Made by a program: the position numbers and the translations under genes
Notes under the pieces: model-generated
Told to the model about the DNA's origin: nothing
Database searches by the model: none
What the model saw: only the letters and a program-made list of their open reading frames with translations
In this document: piece by piece, positions 36,207 through 45,338 of the stretch
Layout of the letters: each line of letters starts with the position of its first letter
Numbering within the stretch: position 1 is the stretch's first letter
NCBI RefSeq assembly: GCF_004364165.1
Contig: NZ_SOAY01000010.1
Location: 585,098 to 649,097 of the forward strand
Length of the DNA stretch: 64,000 nucleotides
Direction of reading: 5' to 3'
DNA from: Maribacter spongiicola
Lineage (GTDB): Bacteria > Bacteroidota > Bacteroidia > Flavobacteriales > Flavobacteriaceae

Positions 36207-37499
36207 TTATTTCAGTTTCTTATCTAATGCCAATATGGTTTGCAAAAGTACATTGGCACCATTTGCCATATCAACTGCTGAGGTAAATTCTTTTGGTGAA
36301 TGACTAATGCCATTTTTACTAGGAACGAATATCATTCCTGTTGGTGCAATAAGTGCCATGTCTTGAGCATCATGACCAGCACCACTTGGCATTGATTTGT
36401 AACTCAAGCTAAGGGATTGAACACTTTTTTCAATTTCAGATTGAATCAATGAGTCCATAATAGCTGGGTCTGCTGTAGTGTCTAGTTTTTTAAAGGAAAT
36501 TTCAACTCCGGATTCAGCACTAATTTCTTCCGCTCTTTTTTCGATAGCGGTATATACTTTTTCAATAACCTCAGAAGATAAATCTCTAATTTCAAGACTC
36601 GTAACCACATGACCGGGAATTACATTGGGTGCGCCTGGTTCTGATTTTATTCTACCTACCGTAGCAACTTGTGATCCGTCGAAACTAGTGGCAACTTCGT
36701 TGACTGCTATAATGAATTTTGATGCTGCTAATAGTGCATCTTTTCTTGCATTCATAGGTGTTGTGCCGGCATGATTAGCGAATCCGTTAAATTCAACATC
36801 CCACCATTTTAATCCTACAATACCTTTTACAATACCAATTTCTAAATTTTCTTTTTCAAGAGTGCCCCCTTGTTCAATATGTAGTTCTATAAAGGCAGCG
36901 ACATCTCCTTTTTTACGAGCTACTTCTGCTAGTCTGGTGGTATCTCCACCTAATCTCATCATACCTTCGCCAATGGTATATCCTGTAGAATTTTTAACCG
37001 AAAAAGCACTTTCTTTCAAATGACCGGCGATTGCCCTACTACCTACAACACCACCTTCTTCGTTAGAGAAGATTATGATTTCTAATGGATGTTTTGTTTT
37101 AACGTTGTTTTCATCAAGTACCTTTAGCACTTCTATTGAAGCCATACTGCCAACACAGCCATCATAATTACCACCATGCGGAACGCGGTCTATATGTGAG
37201 CCAAATGAAATCGGTTTCAAATTTGGTTTTGTCCCTTTTCGTATACCAATAACATTGCCGGCAAAATCGATATGGGTTTCAATATCCATAGCTTTTAATT
37301 GCTCAATAACCCATTGCTGGGCTGCAACATCGGCATCACTAAAAGCAACACGTTCTGTTTCGCCATTTTCTTGAATGCCAAATTGTGCAAGATCTTTAAT
37401 TCGCTTCTCTAATCGGTCTTGACTCACCGAGATTTGAGCAATACAATATAAAGGACTAACAATTAAAAGTATGGTAATTATATTCTTATATTTTTTCAT
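36207..37499 (-). CDS. Exported M20-family Zn amidohydrolase (allantoate/carbamoylase-like)
   Basis: 430 residues with a signal peptide (MKKYKNIITILLIVSPLYCIAQ). The rest is the hydantoinase/carbamoylase branch of M20: GSHIDRVPHGGNYDGCVG (zinc His and bridging Asp), SNEEGGVVGSRA, AFIELHIEQGG, the dimerisation-domain NHAGTTPMNARKDAL and MPSGAGHDAQDMA. Members hydrolyse allantoate, ureidoglycolate or N-carbamoyl amino acids and are normally cytosolic; the signal peptide here puts the activity outside the inner membrane. Operon with the SRPBCC gene. Confidence 0.87.
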   Translation of the reverse strand: MKKYKNIITILLIVSPLYCIAQISVSQDRLEKRIKDLAQFGIQENGETERVAFSDADVAAQQWVIEQLKAMDIETHIDFAGNVIGIRKGTKPNLKPISFGSHIDRVPHGGNYDGCVGSMASIEVLKVLDENNVKTKHPLEIIIFSNEEGGVVGSRAIAGHLKESAFSVKNSTGYTIGEGMMRLGGDTTRLAEVARKKGDVAAFIELHIEQGGTLEKENLEIGIVKGIVGLKWWDVEFNGFANHAGTTPMNARKDALLAASKFIIAVNEVATSFDGSQVATVGRIKSEPGAPNVIPGHVVTSLEIRDLSSEVIEKVYTAIEKRAEEISAESGVEISFKKLDTTADPAIMDSLIQSEIEKSVQSLSLSYKSMPSGAGHDAQDMALIAPTGMIFVPSKNGISHSPKEFTSAVDMANGANVLLQTILALDKKLK

Positions 37500-37930
37500 G
37501 TTCCTCTATGGTAAAGTGGTTGTATTACTAGGTTAGTATTCCAAAAATAGGTTTGCTAAAAATATTAAATATTTAGGTGTATACTTTTGAGACTGGGCAT
37601 ACACCTAAATAGTTTTTTTTTGATAAATTCTATTTTTCTATGAAATGCATCGCAAAATGGCTTATTTTCCGAAACTCTGTAACGATAAAAACCAGTAGTT
37701 CCTTCTTTTGTGACAATTTCGCTTGATGGTAATTGAGTCTACATATTTCAATGGGTTTAAGGTAATCAAAAAATGCCTTTTTTGGAGTTATAACTCAAAC
37801 GAATTGTTATATCAGTAGTTTGATTTTTTGCATGGCAGTTTATAAATCCAATTTTATAATACGAATCGCTGGTTGTATATTTATTGCCATAGTCAATGGC
37901 GAAAATTCAAATTTGAAACAATATACAACA
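37500..37930. other. Gene-free stretch with an orphan terminator
   Basis: 431 bp between the divergent M20 gene and the CAT-fold gene (ATG 37931). Apart from the strong hairpin at 37570-37620 I see no gene, no repeat and no tRNA. The frame of the CAT-fold gene stays open back to 37820 but the extra codons do not look like the family. Confidence 0.5.
37570..37620 (+). terminator. Orphan intrinsic terminator
   Basis: 13-bp perfect stem TATTTAGGTGTAT / ATACACCTAAATA, 16-nt loop, followed by G and nine T. Excellent plus-strand terminator, yet no plus-strand gene lies upstream of it (the neighbour is on the minus strand and starts at 37499). Confidence 0.75.
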
Positions 37931-38566
37931 ATGAAGAGGGAGTTAAATATTGAAGAATGGAACAGGGCTGGTCATTTTAAGTTTTTTTCACAGTTTAGCG
38001 AGCCTTTTCATGGAGTAACCGTCAAAGTGAATTGTTCTAAAGCCTATGATTATGCAAAACAGTCTGGCAACTCTTTCTTTCTAGTTTATTTACATAGAAC
38101 TTTAAAGGCTGCCAATGCCATAACCGCGTTTAAATATCGAATTGAAGAAGGCAAGGTATTCGAGTATGATCATGTGCATGCATCGCCAACCATTGGTAGG
38201 GATAATGGCACCTTTGGTTTCTCTTATGTTGAATATAAAGATTCGTTTACTGAATTTAGAGATGCTGCCAATAAGGTGATTGAAGTTGTTAAAAAATCAA
38301 CGGGACTAGAATTGCCTGATTGCGGTATCAACGTATTACATTGTTCTAGTATGCCGTGGCTAGATTTTACTTCTGTCTCTCATGCACGACATTTTGAATT
38401 TGCCGATAGTTGCCCTAAAATATCATTTGGTAAAATGACCGGAGAAGGTGAGGAAAGAACCATGCCTGTTTCAATACACGTTCATCATGCGTTAATGGAT
38501 GGCTATGAAGTTGGTTTGTTCGCTGAAGAGTTTCAGCGACTAATGTCACTAGAAGGAGAAGTTTAA
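37931..38566 (+). CDS. CAT-fold (chloramphenicol acetyltransferase-like) acetyltransferase
   Basis: 211 residues from the ATG at 37931, the usual length of the family; an in-frame start at 37820 would add 37 unrelated residues. REL...WNRAGHFKFFSQF at the start and HVHHALMDGYEVGLFAEEFQ near the end match CatA, with the HHxxxDG active-site motif intact (catalytic His near residue 186). The trimer acetylates a hydroxyl group using acetyl-CoA. Many environmental homologues are not resistance enzymes, so chloramphenicol as a natural substrate is not claimed. Stands alone. Confidence 0.87.
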   Translation: MKRELNIEEWNRAGHFKFFSQFSEPFHGVTVKVNCSKAYDYAKQSGNSFFLVYLHRTLKAANAITAFKYRIEEGKVFEYDHVHASPTIGRDNGTFGFSYVEYKDSFTEFRDAANKVIEVVKKSTGLELPDCGINVLHCSSMPWLDFTSVSHARHFEFADSCPKISFGKMTGEGEERTMPVSIHVHHALMDGYEVGLFAEEFQRLMSLEGEV

Positions 38567-38592
38567 AAGGTGAATTAAATAATATGTGTTAA

Positions 38593-40095
38593 TTATATTT
38601 GAGGTACTATTTGCTCATTTGTTGCGGTTTTGAAACTTAAAATGAACTCTGTGCCTTTATTTATCTCGCTTTTACAGCTGATTGTACCACCGTTCATTTC
38701 TACGAAATCTTTAGTAATCATTAAACCGAAACCAGTTCCTTTTTCGCCAACTGTGCCTTGCCTTACTTCTGGAGCACCATTGCTTTCAGTTGTGTTTTGC
38801 CAGTTGGTATTCATTCCCAATCCAAAATCTTTTACTCCTATTTCAACGATATCAGATGTGCATTTAGAAGACAATATTATTTTTTGACCTTTCTCACTAA
38901 ACTTGATAGCATTAGAGGTCAGATTGCGTAGAATGACTTTTAACATATTTTCGTCAATGTAGAGTTCTCGACAACAAATTGCCATTTCTATGTCTATCTC
39001 CTTATCATTTGCCATTCTTTTAAATTCCTTTTTTATGGAATTAAATACCGTATCTAAATTGCATATCTTTTTATCTAAGGTCACACCTTCTAGTTGATTA
39101 TACGACCAATCCAGCAGAACGTTAACCATAGAAATTCTATCGGTTACTTCATTTTTTAATTTTTTTGTAATCTCCTTTAGTTCACTTTCCTCTAACTGAC
39201 TTTCAATCATTTCTACAATTGTGCCAACATTATTAAGCGGTCCTCTTACATCATGGGTTAGTAGCGAAAATAATTTGTTTTTAAGCTTATTTACTTTTGC
39301 AAGTTCTTCATTTTGGTGCTCTAAATCTTGCTTTGCTATTTGTAAATGTTGGGTTTGTTTTTCAACTTCAGTAGTAAGTTTGCTATTAGCTTCAATCTGA
39401 ATTTTTATAGTATTGTCTTCAATAGATTTATATTTGTAGCTAACCAAAATGGAGAAAAGAACTAATTGAAAAGTCACAAGAATTGAAGTAAGTAGTATTA
39501 TCAGGTCTCCGTCGACATTATAATATTTCTGAGTAAACCATGCTCCTATATAAAGAAATGATCCTAATAGGTAAGGTGTATAAGAATACAAATAATACTT
39601 ATTGAACTTTTCTGCATGGTATAAACGCAATCCTGAAAATAAGCTGAGAAGTGCTGTTGATAATGCCATGATGGCAGCTAATAACACTATAGAACTGTTT
39701 AACCAATCAATTTTAGTTATTATGTTATTTAGAATGTGCAAACCAGGCAAACAAATCATGATTATTACAAATACTTTATAAATTGTAGCTAATGTTGGGT
39801 GATTGTTTTGAGAAATGTTCAGGTAGCTTTTGGTAAACATTAATAGCCCAAAAGTTGAAATCATTGCTGTACTCAGTGTTGCTTTATCAGCGGTTAATAT
39901 AACCTGATCACTGTAAGAACCTTTGATAATAAGAGATAGACTCCAGTGTAAAGTCAGACCAAATATTAATATAAAATAGTACAGTGTAATTTTATGTCTT
40001 AAAACAAGAAAAGATAGTAGGTGGTATATGCCAAAAACGCCAAAAATGGACGTAAATACAATTGTTGTTAAATACCTAAAATTAATGATATCCAT
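38593..40095 (-). CDS. Sensor histidine kinase with seven membrane helices
   Basis: 500 residues. Seven hydrophobic segments fill residues 8-220, a 7TM sensor layout; a coiled coil follows (about 228-272), then the dimerisation/phosphoacceptor helix with H281 in SLLTHDVRGPLNN and an ATPase domain with N box (LTSNAIKFSEKGQ), G1 (DFGLGMN) and G2 (GEKGTGFGLMI). Complete and probably active. No response regulator gene is adjacent, so it is an orphan kinase in this window. The signal is unknown. Confidence 0.88.
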   Translation of the reverse strand: MDIINFRYLTTIVFTSIFGVFGIYHLLSFLVLRHKITLYYFILIFGLTLHWSLSLIIKGSYSDQVILTADKATLSTAMISTFGLLMFTKSYLNISQNNHPTLATIYKVFVIIMICLPGLHILNNIITKIDWLNSSIVLLAAIMALSTALLSLFSGLRLYHAEKFNKYYLYSYTPYLLGSFLYIGAWFTQKYYNVDGDLIILLTSILVTFQLVLFSILVSYKYKSIEDNTIKIQIEANSKLTTEVEKQTQHLQIAKQDLEHQNEELAKVNKLKNKLFSLLTHDVRGPLNNVGTIVEMIESQLEESELKEITKKLKNEVTDRISMVNVLLDWSYNQLEGVTLDKKICNLDTVFNSIKKEFKRMANDKEIDIEMAICCRELYIDENMLKVILRNLTSNAIKFSEKGQKIILSSKCTSDIVEIGVKDFGLGMNTNWQNTTESNGAPEVRQGTVGEKGTGFGLMITKDFVEMNGGTISCKSEINKGTEFILSFKTATNEQIVPQI

Positions 40096-40313
40096 ATATA
40101 AACAATGAATTTGTTATGTGGGGGAGATATGAATCTGAAATATCATTTATTATCTCTGCTCCCTGAATTTAGAAATTTTTATTTAGAATGGCCCATTATT
40201 TTGATAGCATCTTTTTGAAATCATACTTTAATTCATTTTGTAAATTTCTAATTCATAAGCTGCGCTATTGGTTTAGGAATTAATAATTTGCGCAAGATTT
40301 GATTCACAATAGA

Positions 40314-41000
40314 ATGGTAAAGTTAGAAGAGCAGCTTAAAAATCCAGTTTGGTATTCCTTGAATGAAACAAATAAAAAGTTTGTTGTTGCTTATGACGGT
40401 GTTCAGTTTTATGATCAAGAGGTGTGTACTTTTGGGTCTTTCTTTGATGAATTAAAGACAGAAAAATCTTCTGATGAATATATAAAAACGACAGATAGTT
40501 TTTTCTTCGTTTCAGAGAATCAGACTCCGTTAATAGATGAAACTAATATTGTTTTAGAGAAGAAAATTGATGGTTGCCAAATGGTATTAAATCAACTGCC
40601 AGAAGTTTCAATAACAGAAGATATTGTCTTATTGACCGATGAATATATTGATGAAGTGTATGACTTAATCTGGTTGGTAATGCCTGGTTATTATCGTAGA
40701 AGAACATTTGAAATGGGTAACTATTACGGAATTTTTAAAGACGGGAAATTGGTTTCAATAACCGGTCAGCGAATGCAAACCAATCTTTTTATAGAAGTAA
40801 GTGCGGTGGTAACTCACCCAGATTATACCAGAAAAGGATTGGCAAAACAACTTATCGCGCATACTACAAAAGAGATTTTAAAAGTAAATAAAACACCTAT
40901 TCTGCATACCAATAAAGGAAACTTGGCTATACCCCTTTATCAGAAATTAGGATACGAATTAACCAGAGATATGAACTGGTGGTTGTATCGTAAAATTTGA
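40314..41000 (+). CDS. GNAT family N-acetyltransferase
   Basis: 228 residues from the ATG at 40314 (an upstream TTG at 40299 is less likely). The C-terminal half is a GNAT/FR47-type domain: YYGIFKDGKLVSITGQRMQ, IEVSAVVTHPDYTRKGLAKQLIAHTTKEI containing the acetyl-CoA loop (R/K-x-x-G-x-A as RKGLAK), and PLYQKLGYELTRDMNWWLYRK. The N-terminal 110 residues have no assignment. Substrate unknown. Single gene. Confidence 0.82.
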   Translation: MVKLEEQLKNPVWYSLNETNKKFVVAYDGVQFYDQEVCTFGSFFDELKTEKSSDEYIKTTDSFFFVSENQTPLIDETNIVLEKKIDGCQMVLNQLPEVSITEDIVLLTDEYIDEVYDLIWLVMPGYYRRRTFEMGNYYGIFKDGKLVSITGQRMQTNLFIEVSAVVTHPDYTRKGLAKQLIAHTTKEILKVNKTPILHTNKGNLAIPLYQKLGYELTRDMNWWLYRKI

Positions 41001-41132
41001 TTAATCTCATTTTCTAAGATTAACACCTCGGATTTTTTTTCTACATTTTCCAACTATTTAATAGATTATTCTATTTCTTATTTCATTTTGATATATTTTT
41101 AAATAACTGTATTACAGTGTTATAAAAGTTTA

Positions 41133-41182
41133 TAAACGACTGTAAACGATAACAAACGAAAGTAAGCGTTTGCAAACCGATT
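41133..41182. repeat. Five 10-bp repeats upstream of ssb
   Basis: Units TAAACGACTG, TAAACGATAA, CAAACGAAAG, TAAGCGTTTG, CAAACCGATT in exact 10-bp register (one helical turn), core YAAACGA. Relative to the predicted start of transcription near 41213 they cover about -80 to -31, reaching the -33 region. Candidate multi-site binding array for a regulator. Confidence 0.6.
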
Positions 41183-41200
41183 AATCTTTCAATGCTGTTC

Positions 41201-41208
41201 TAGGTTTG
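41201..41208 (+). promoter_or_regulatory. ssb promoter -7 box
   Basis: TAGGTTTG, a perfect TAnnTTTG match, 58 bp before the ssb ATG. No TTTG is found at the normal -33 distance; the last decamer repeat sits there instead, suggesting activator-dependent use. Confidence 0.55.
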
Positions 41209-41265
41209 CAGTGTCGAGTCACAATGGCTTGATAGTATGAACTGTTAAACCATAAATTTAGAGAG

Positions 41266-41598
41266 ATGAACGCATTAAAAAACAAAGTACAGTTGATTGG
41301 TAATTTAGGGCAAGACCCAGAAATAGTAAACTTAGAAGGTGGTACCAAATTGGCTAAATTTTCTATCGCTACTACAGATAGTTATAAAAACGCGAAAGGT
41401 GAAAAAGTTGATGATACCCAATGGCATAATATAGTTGCCTGGGGAAAAACAGCTGAGATTGTAGAGAACTATTTAGCCAAAGGAAAACAAGTAGCCATAG
41501 AAGGTAAACTTACCCACCGTTCTTATGAAACTAAGGAAGGTGAAAAAAGATACATTACAGAAGTAAGGTGTAATGAGTTGTTGATGTTGGGGAAGTAG
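41266..41598 (+). CDS. ssb: Single-stranded DNA-binding protein, short form
   Basis: 110 residues, one OB fold: NKVQLIGNLGQDPEI, KLAKFSIATTDSYK, TQWHNIVAWGKTAEIVENYLAKGKQVAIEGKL, YITEVRCNELLML. It ends at the end of the OB fold and lacks the flexible linker and acidic DDxPF-type tail that recruits repair proteins, so it is probably the second, accessory SSB of the genome rather than the replicative one. Short tail-less SSBs of this kind occur in Bacteroidota. The upstream decamer array suggests regulated expression. Confidence 0.9.
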   Translation: MNALKNKVQLIGNLGQDPEIVNLEGGTKLAKFSIATTDSYKNAKGEKVDDTQWHNIVAWGKTAEIVENYLAKGKQVAIEGKLTHRSYETKEGEKRYITEVRCNELLMLGK

Positions 41599-41750
41599 GT
41601 TTTAGAAAAAGAGACCTTCTATTGTATTCAGAATGATATTCTAAGATCATTTATTCGTTAATAATTATAGCAGCTAGGGTTTGAATTTTAGTAAAGAAAT
41701 ATTACTTCAATTATAAGTTTTTGCATCGCTCTTTAAATTATAAAAATGAA

Positions 41751-41775
41751 TGTCAGTCTGAATGCAGTGAAGTCT
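41751..41775 (+). repeat. REP-like element R1 (left terminal copy, decayed)
   Basis: TGTCAGTCTGAATGCAGTGA and five more bases; matches the copies at 42134-42158 (inverted) and 42253-42277 with several changes. Forms the left inverted repeat around the GIY-YIG pseudogene. Confidence 0.7.
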
Positions 41776-41809
41776 CAACTTATATATGATAATATAAATC
41801 ATTTAGCTT

Positions 41810-42133
41810 ATGAATTCATATGTAGTTTATATTTTGAAGTGTGTAGATGATTCTTATTATATCGGAATATCGGGCAATATGGAAAAGCGTTTGATGCAAC
41901 ATTAAATCGGTTATTTTCGAAGTTGTTATACATTTTATCGAAGACCTATTGAACTTGAGTATATTTTAGAGTTTACCGATGTCATTCAGGCGATATTATT
42001 TGAAAAAAGAATTAAGGGGTGGACAAGGGTAAAGAAAATGGCTTTGATAAATGATGATTTTGATATGATTCAAATATTAGCTGAATGTAGAAATTTCACA
42101 CATTCAAAGTATAAGGAAGATTCGTGTTCCTAA
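41810..42133 (+). pseudogene. GIY-YIG nuclease-family gene with in-frame stop
   Basis: 108 codons. Reads MNSYVVYILKCVDDSYYIGI (GIY and YIG signatures as VYI and YIG), SGNMEKRLMQH, then TAA at codon 32 (41903-41905), then continues in the same frame with IGYFRSCYTFYRRPIELEYI, AILFEKRIKGWTRVKKMALI and a normal TAA at 42131. The conserved Arg of EKRL and the catalytic Glu of LFEK are intact. In homologues the stop position is typically a polar residue after H, so a single CAA to TAA change would explain it. Only one lesion is seen, so inactivation is recent or the stop is a sequence error. Family: small UPF0213-type GIY-YIG proteins. Confidence 0.85.
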
Positions 42134-42158
42134 GCCCTTCGACTGCGCTCAGGATGAC
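42134..42158 (-). repeat. REP-like element R2 (inverted copy)
   Basis: On the minus strand TGTCATCCTGAGCGCAGTCG then AAGGG. Starts immediately after the stop codon of the GIY-YIG pseudogene and is inverted relative to R1, so R1 and R2 bracket a 408-bp unit (41751-42158). Confidence 0.85.
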
Positions 42159-42252
42159 ATACTAACTATATTAAATTAATTTTAGTTGGTAGTATGCATT
42201 TAGTAAACTACTATATGGATTTTGCAACGATATATTCATTTATGAAAACGAG

Positions 42253-42277
42253 TGTCAGTCTGAGCGCAGTCGAAGAC
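42253..42277 (+). repeat. REP-like element R3
   Basis: TGTCAGTCTGAGCGCAGTCG then AAGAC; direct orientation relative to R1 and nearly identical to R2. Belongs to the family of short repeats with the core CTGAGCGCAGTCGAAG that is common in bacterial genomes. Confidence 0.85.
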
Positions 42278-42380
42278 CTTGATTTAGTTAAAATGTTTGT
42301 TTTTATAAACGCTATATCTTCAGCCTTAAGATTTAATGAATCTCATTACAATTGAAAACTAATTTAGACTAGAATCTTCC

Positions 42381-42388
42381 TATTTTTG
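42381..42388 (+). promoter_or_regulatory. recQ promoter -7 box, near-leaderless transcript
   Basis: TATTTTTG, perfect TAnnTTTG, only 6 bp before the recQ ATG at 42395, so transcription should start at about the start codon. No TTTG at the standard -33 spacing. Confidence 0.6.
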
Positions 42389-42394
42389 CAAAAC

Positions 42395-44479
42395 ATGATT
42401 ACAACAGAAAAAGACTTAATACCATTATTAAAAAAGCACTTTGGTTACGATTCATTTAAGCCGAATCAATTATCAATTATTGAAGATGCACTTAGTAAAA
42501 AAGATGTGTTGGCGATTATGCCTACTGGTGGTGGTAAGTCCTTGTGTTATCAGTTGACGGCATTGGCTTTAGAAGGTACTGCAATTGTGATTTCTCCGCT
42601 AATTGCTTTAATGAAGGATCAGGTAGATGTTTTAAAAGCTAACGGAATTGCTGCTGAATATTATAATAGCTCTCAGACCCAAGAAACACAACAAGAGATT
42701 CTTGGTAAATTAGAGCGAGGGGAGTTGAAACTCTTCTATGTGGCTCCAGAGAGTTTAGGCTTTTTTAATAACATTCTTGGTAACTTAAAGATTAGTCTTT
42801 TTGCAGTAGATGAGGCGCATTGTATCTCTTCATGGGGACACGATTTTAGACCTGCATATACTCAACTTGGCGGATTAAAAAGAAGATTCCCAAATATTCC
42901 GGTCATGGCGCTTACGGCAACTGCCGATAAGACTACTCAAGACGATATCGCTGATCAATTACAGATTCCGAATGCAGAGCGTCATTTGGCATCTTTCAAT
43001 AGACCTAATTTATATTTAGATGTAAAACCTGCTCAAGATCGAATAAAACATATTCTCGATTTCTTGGATGATAGACCGAACGAAAGCGGAATTATTTACT
43101 GCCTTAGTCGTAAGAGTACGGAGTCTATTGCCGAGAAATTACGTAATGCTGGTTTTAAAGCCAAAGCCTATCATGCAGGTATGTCCTCTGATGAACGCTC
43201 TTCTGTTCAAGAAGAATTTATAACTGACAAGGTTCCTATTATTGCAGCAACCATTGCTTTTGGTATGGGTATAGATAAGAGTAACGTACGTTGGGTTATT
43301 CATTATAACCTGCCAAAGAATATAGAAGGGTACTACCAAGAAATTGGTCGTGGCGGTCGTGACGGACTCCCAGCTCATGCCTTACTATTTTACAGTTTTG
43401 CCGATGTGGCTCAGTTGCGTAGGTTTATAACACAAAGTGAAAATTCCGATGTTGAATATGCGAAATTAGAGCGTATGCAGCAATTTGCTGAGGCATTGAG
43501 TTGTCGTAGAATTGCTTTGTTAAATTACTTCGGAGAACAAATATCAGAAGGTTGTGGAAACTGTGATATCTGTAACTCTCCACCTGCATATTTTGATGCA
43601 ACGTTACTGGCGCAAAAAGTTTGCTCTGCTGTTGCTCGTTTAAAAGAGAGTGAACCCATGGGTATGGTTATCGATGTTTTAAGAGGTGCGCAGAATGCAC
43701 ATGTTTTAGAAAAAGGCTATCAGAATATAAAAACTTATGGTGCTATAAAAGATGTTTCTTGGTTAGACTTGCAGCAATATGTTATTCAGCTATTGAACCA
43801 AGGTGTTCTAGAAATTAACTTCAGGGAAGGTGCAAGACTCGGATTAACTGAACAGGCAAAAGAGGTCTTGTTTTCGGGAAAAAAAGTTCAGCTAGCAGTC
43901 TTGCAAAAGGAAGCGGAAAAGAAAAAGGCTGCGGCAAAATCACGAACTACGAAAACAAATTTATTCGAAAAGCTTCGTTTACTTAGACAACAAATTGCAA
44001 CGGAACAGAATGTACCCGCTTATGTTGTTTTTGGTGACGCGAGTTTAAAAGATATGGAGGCTAAACTCCCTAAAAATAGAGAGGAGTTTATGCAAGTCTC
44101 TGGAGTAGGGCAGGCGAAGTTAGAAAAATACGCAGATGTATTTATTGCTGAAATAACTAAAAACGCTCCTGCTAAAAAATCAAAAAAAGCCACACACGAC
44201 CAAACTTTTGAATTATTCAAAAAAGGTTCTACAGTTTCTGAAATTGCTACGTCAAGAAATTTGTCCGAAAATACGATATACGGACATCTAATGAAAAAGC
44301 ATGCCGAGGGTGAAGATCTTGATTTAAATCAGTTTGTTGATTCAAAAGAAATAGCTGAGATAGAAAAGGCAAAATCTGAACTTACAGAAGCCACAGGTCT
44401 AAAAGACTATTTTGAATTTTTTGAAGAGAAAATGCCGTATTGGAAAATTAAGTTTGCGCTGTATATGTTAGATTCTTAA
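42395..44479 (+). CDS. recQ: ATP-dependent DNA helicase RecQ
   Basis: 694 residues from the ATG at 42395; the TTG three codons earlier is inside the promoter box. 3'-5' SF2 helicase of recombination and repair: Walker [13 protein letters not shown] box [16 protein letters not shown] (aromatic-rich loop), motif V-VI region [20 protein letters not shown] and [10 protein letters not shown], the RQC zinc site ([20 protein letters not shown]), an HRDC domain (about 520-590, [20 protein letters not shown]) and a C-terminal helix-turn-helix extension ([20 protein letters not shown]). Complete. Confidence 0.95.
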   Translation: MITTEKDLIPLLKKHFGYDSFKPNQLSIIEDALSKKDVLAIMPTGGGKSLCYQLTALALEGTAIVISPLIALMKDQVDVLKANGIAAEYYNSSQTQETQQEILGKLERGELKLFYVAPESLGFFNNILGNLKISLFAVDEAHCISSWGHDFRPAYTQLGGLKRRFPNIPVMALTATADKTTQDDIADQLQIPNAERHLASFNRPNLYLDVKPAQDRIKHILDFLDDRPNESGIIYCLSRKSTESIAEKLRNAGFKAKAYHAGMSSDERSSVQEEFITDKVPIIAATIAFGMGIDKSNVRWVIHYNLPKNIEGYYQEIGRGGRDGLPAHALLFYSFADVAQLRRFITQSENSDVEYAKLERMQQFAEALSCRRIALLNYFGEQISEGCGNCDICNSPPAYFDATLLAQKVCSAVARLKESEPMGMVIDVLRGAQNAHVLEKGYQNIKTYGAIKDVSWLDLQQYVIQLLNQGVLEINFREGARLGLTEQAKEVLFSGKKVQLAVLQKEAEKKKAAAKSRTTKTNLFEKLRLLRQQIATEQNVPAYVVFGDASLKDMEAKLPKNREEFMQVSGVGQAKLEKYADVFIAEITKNAPAKKSKKATHDQTFELFKKGSTVSEIATSRNLSENTIYGHLMKKHAEGEDLDLNQFVDSKEIAEIEKAKSELTEATGLKDYFEFFEEKMPYWKIKFALYMLDS

Positions 44480-44500
44480 AAATTGAATAAGTTGGCAACG

Positions 44501-45334
44501 TTAAAAATTAACCGTTACTCCCATTTGTCTTGGACCGAAATTTAAATTCCAACTAACCATTTTCTTTTGGTTGTTGTATTTTTCATCATACCTTCTGTCT
44601 AGATATTTATCAATAGATTCTACAGTTGCAATACTAATGGCAAAAGCGAATACCATATCGCTTAAATAATGTTGGCCATCCCAAACACGAGAAATACCAG
44701 GAATTGCACCTAAGGTATAAATACCTGCTTTTACCCACGGATTTTTAAATTGTTTTCCAATTGCGTAAGCATTGGTAAAGGCAAGCAAGGCATGCCCAGA
44801 TGGGAACGAATGAAAGTTTCTGCTTGAATTGAAAGGGTCGAATGTGTCTTTACCTAAATTAGCCAAAGGCCTTGCTCTACCTACTACAGATTTTAAAACT
44901 TGTTGTAGAAGTCCGGCAGAAGTGGCTGATGATATCAATAATACTCCTGTTCTTCGTAATTTTTCGTTTTTGGTAATTAAACCCACAGCATATACACCTG
45001 AAGTGGCAATGTAATTATTTTCAGGACTCCCATAAAGTTCCCCATAATCACGTATAAATTGTGGTACACCTTCTCTATTGTTTCTGATGAACCTTGATGT
45101 ATCGTCGTCCACTAGATAAACCAAACCTGTACCCCCAACTACAGCACCGAATTGTGCCCATTGGTTACCTTGCCAATGAAACGGACTCGCATAAGAATGA
45201 CCTACACCTCTAAACATGCTACTAACATCGTAGGTGAACATATTCCAACGTGTTTCTATAGAATCTTTAACGGAGTCTTGAGCGTTTAATGAAGTACAAA
45301 AGGTTATGCCTAAGAGGATTATTAGATTTTTCAT
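44501..45334 (-). CDS. Exported PAP2-superfamily phosphatase
   Basis: 277 residues with signal MKNLIILLGITFCTSLNAQ. The three phosphatase motifs are intact: KSVVGRARP (KX6RP), FPSGHALLAF (PSGH) and SRVWDGQHYLSD (SRX5HX3D). Probably dephosphorylates a lipid phosphate such as phosphatidate or undecaprenyl pyrophosphate at the outer face of the inner membrane or in the outer membrane. A C-terminal barrel-like strand (WNLNFGPRQMGVTVNF) suggests an outer-membrane-associated end. Convergent with recQ, 21 bp apart. Confidence 0.88.
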   Translation of the reverse strand: MKNLIILLGITFCTSLNAQDSVKDSIETRWNMFTYDVSSMFRGVGHSYASPFHWQGNQWAQFGAVVGGTGLVYLVDDDTSRFIRNNREGVPQFIRDYGELYGSPENNYIATSGVYAVGLITKNEKLRRTGVLLISSATSAGLLQQVLKSVVGRARPLANLGKDTFDPFNSSRNFHSFPSGHALLAFTNAYAIGKQFKNPWVKAGIYTLGAIPGISRVWDGQHYLSDMVFAFAISIATVESIDKYLDRRYDEKYNNQKKMVSWNLNFGPRQMGVTVNF

Positions 45335-45338
45335 ATTA

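Noticed and set aside
37820-37930. N-terminal extension of the CAT-fold protein
   Set aside because: The family starts at the downstream ATG (37931); the extra residues are unrelated.
37931-38566. Acquired chloramphenicol resistance gene
   Set aside because: CAT fold is clear, but no mobile element flanks it and environmental homologues vary in substrate.
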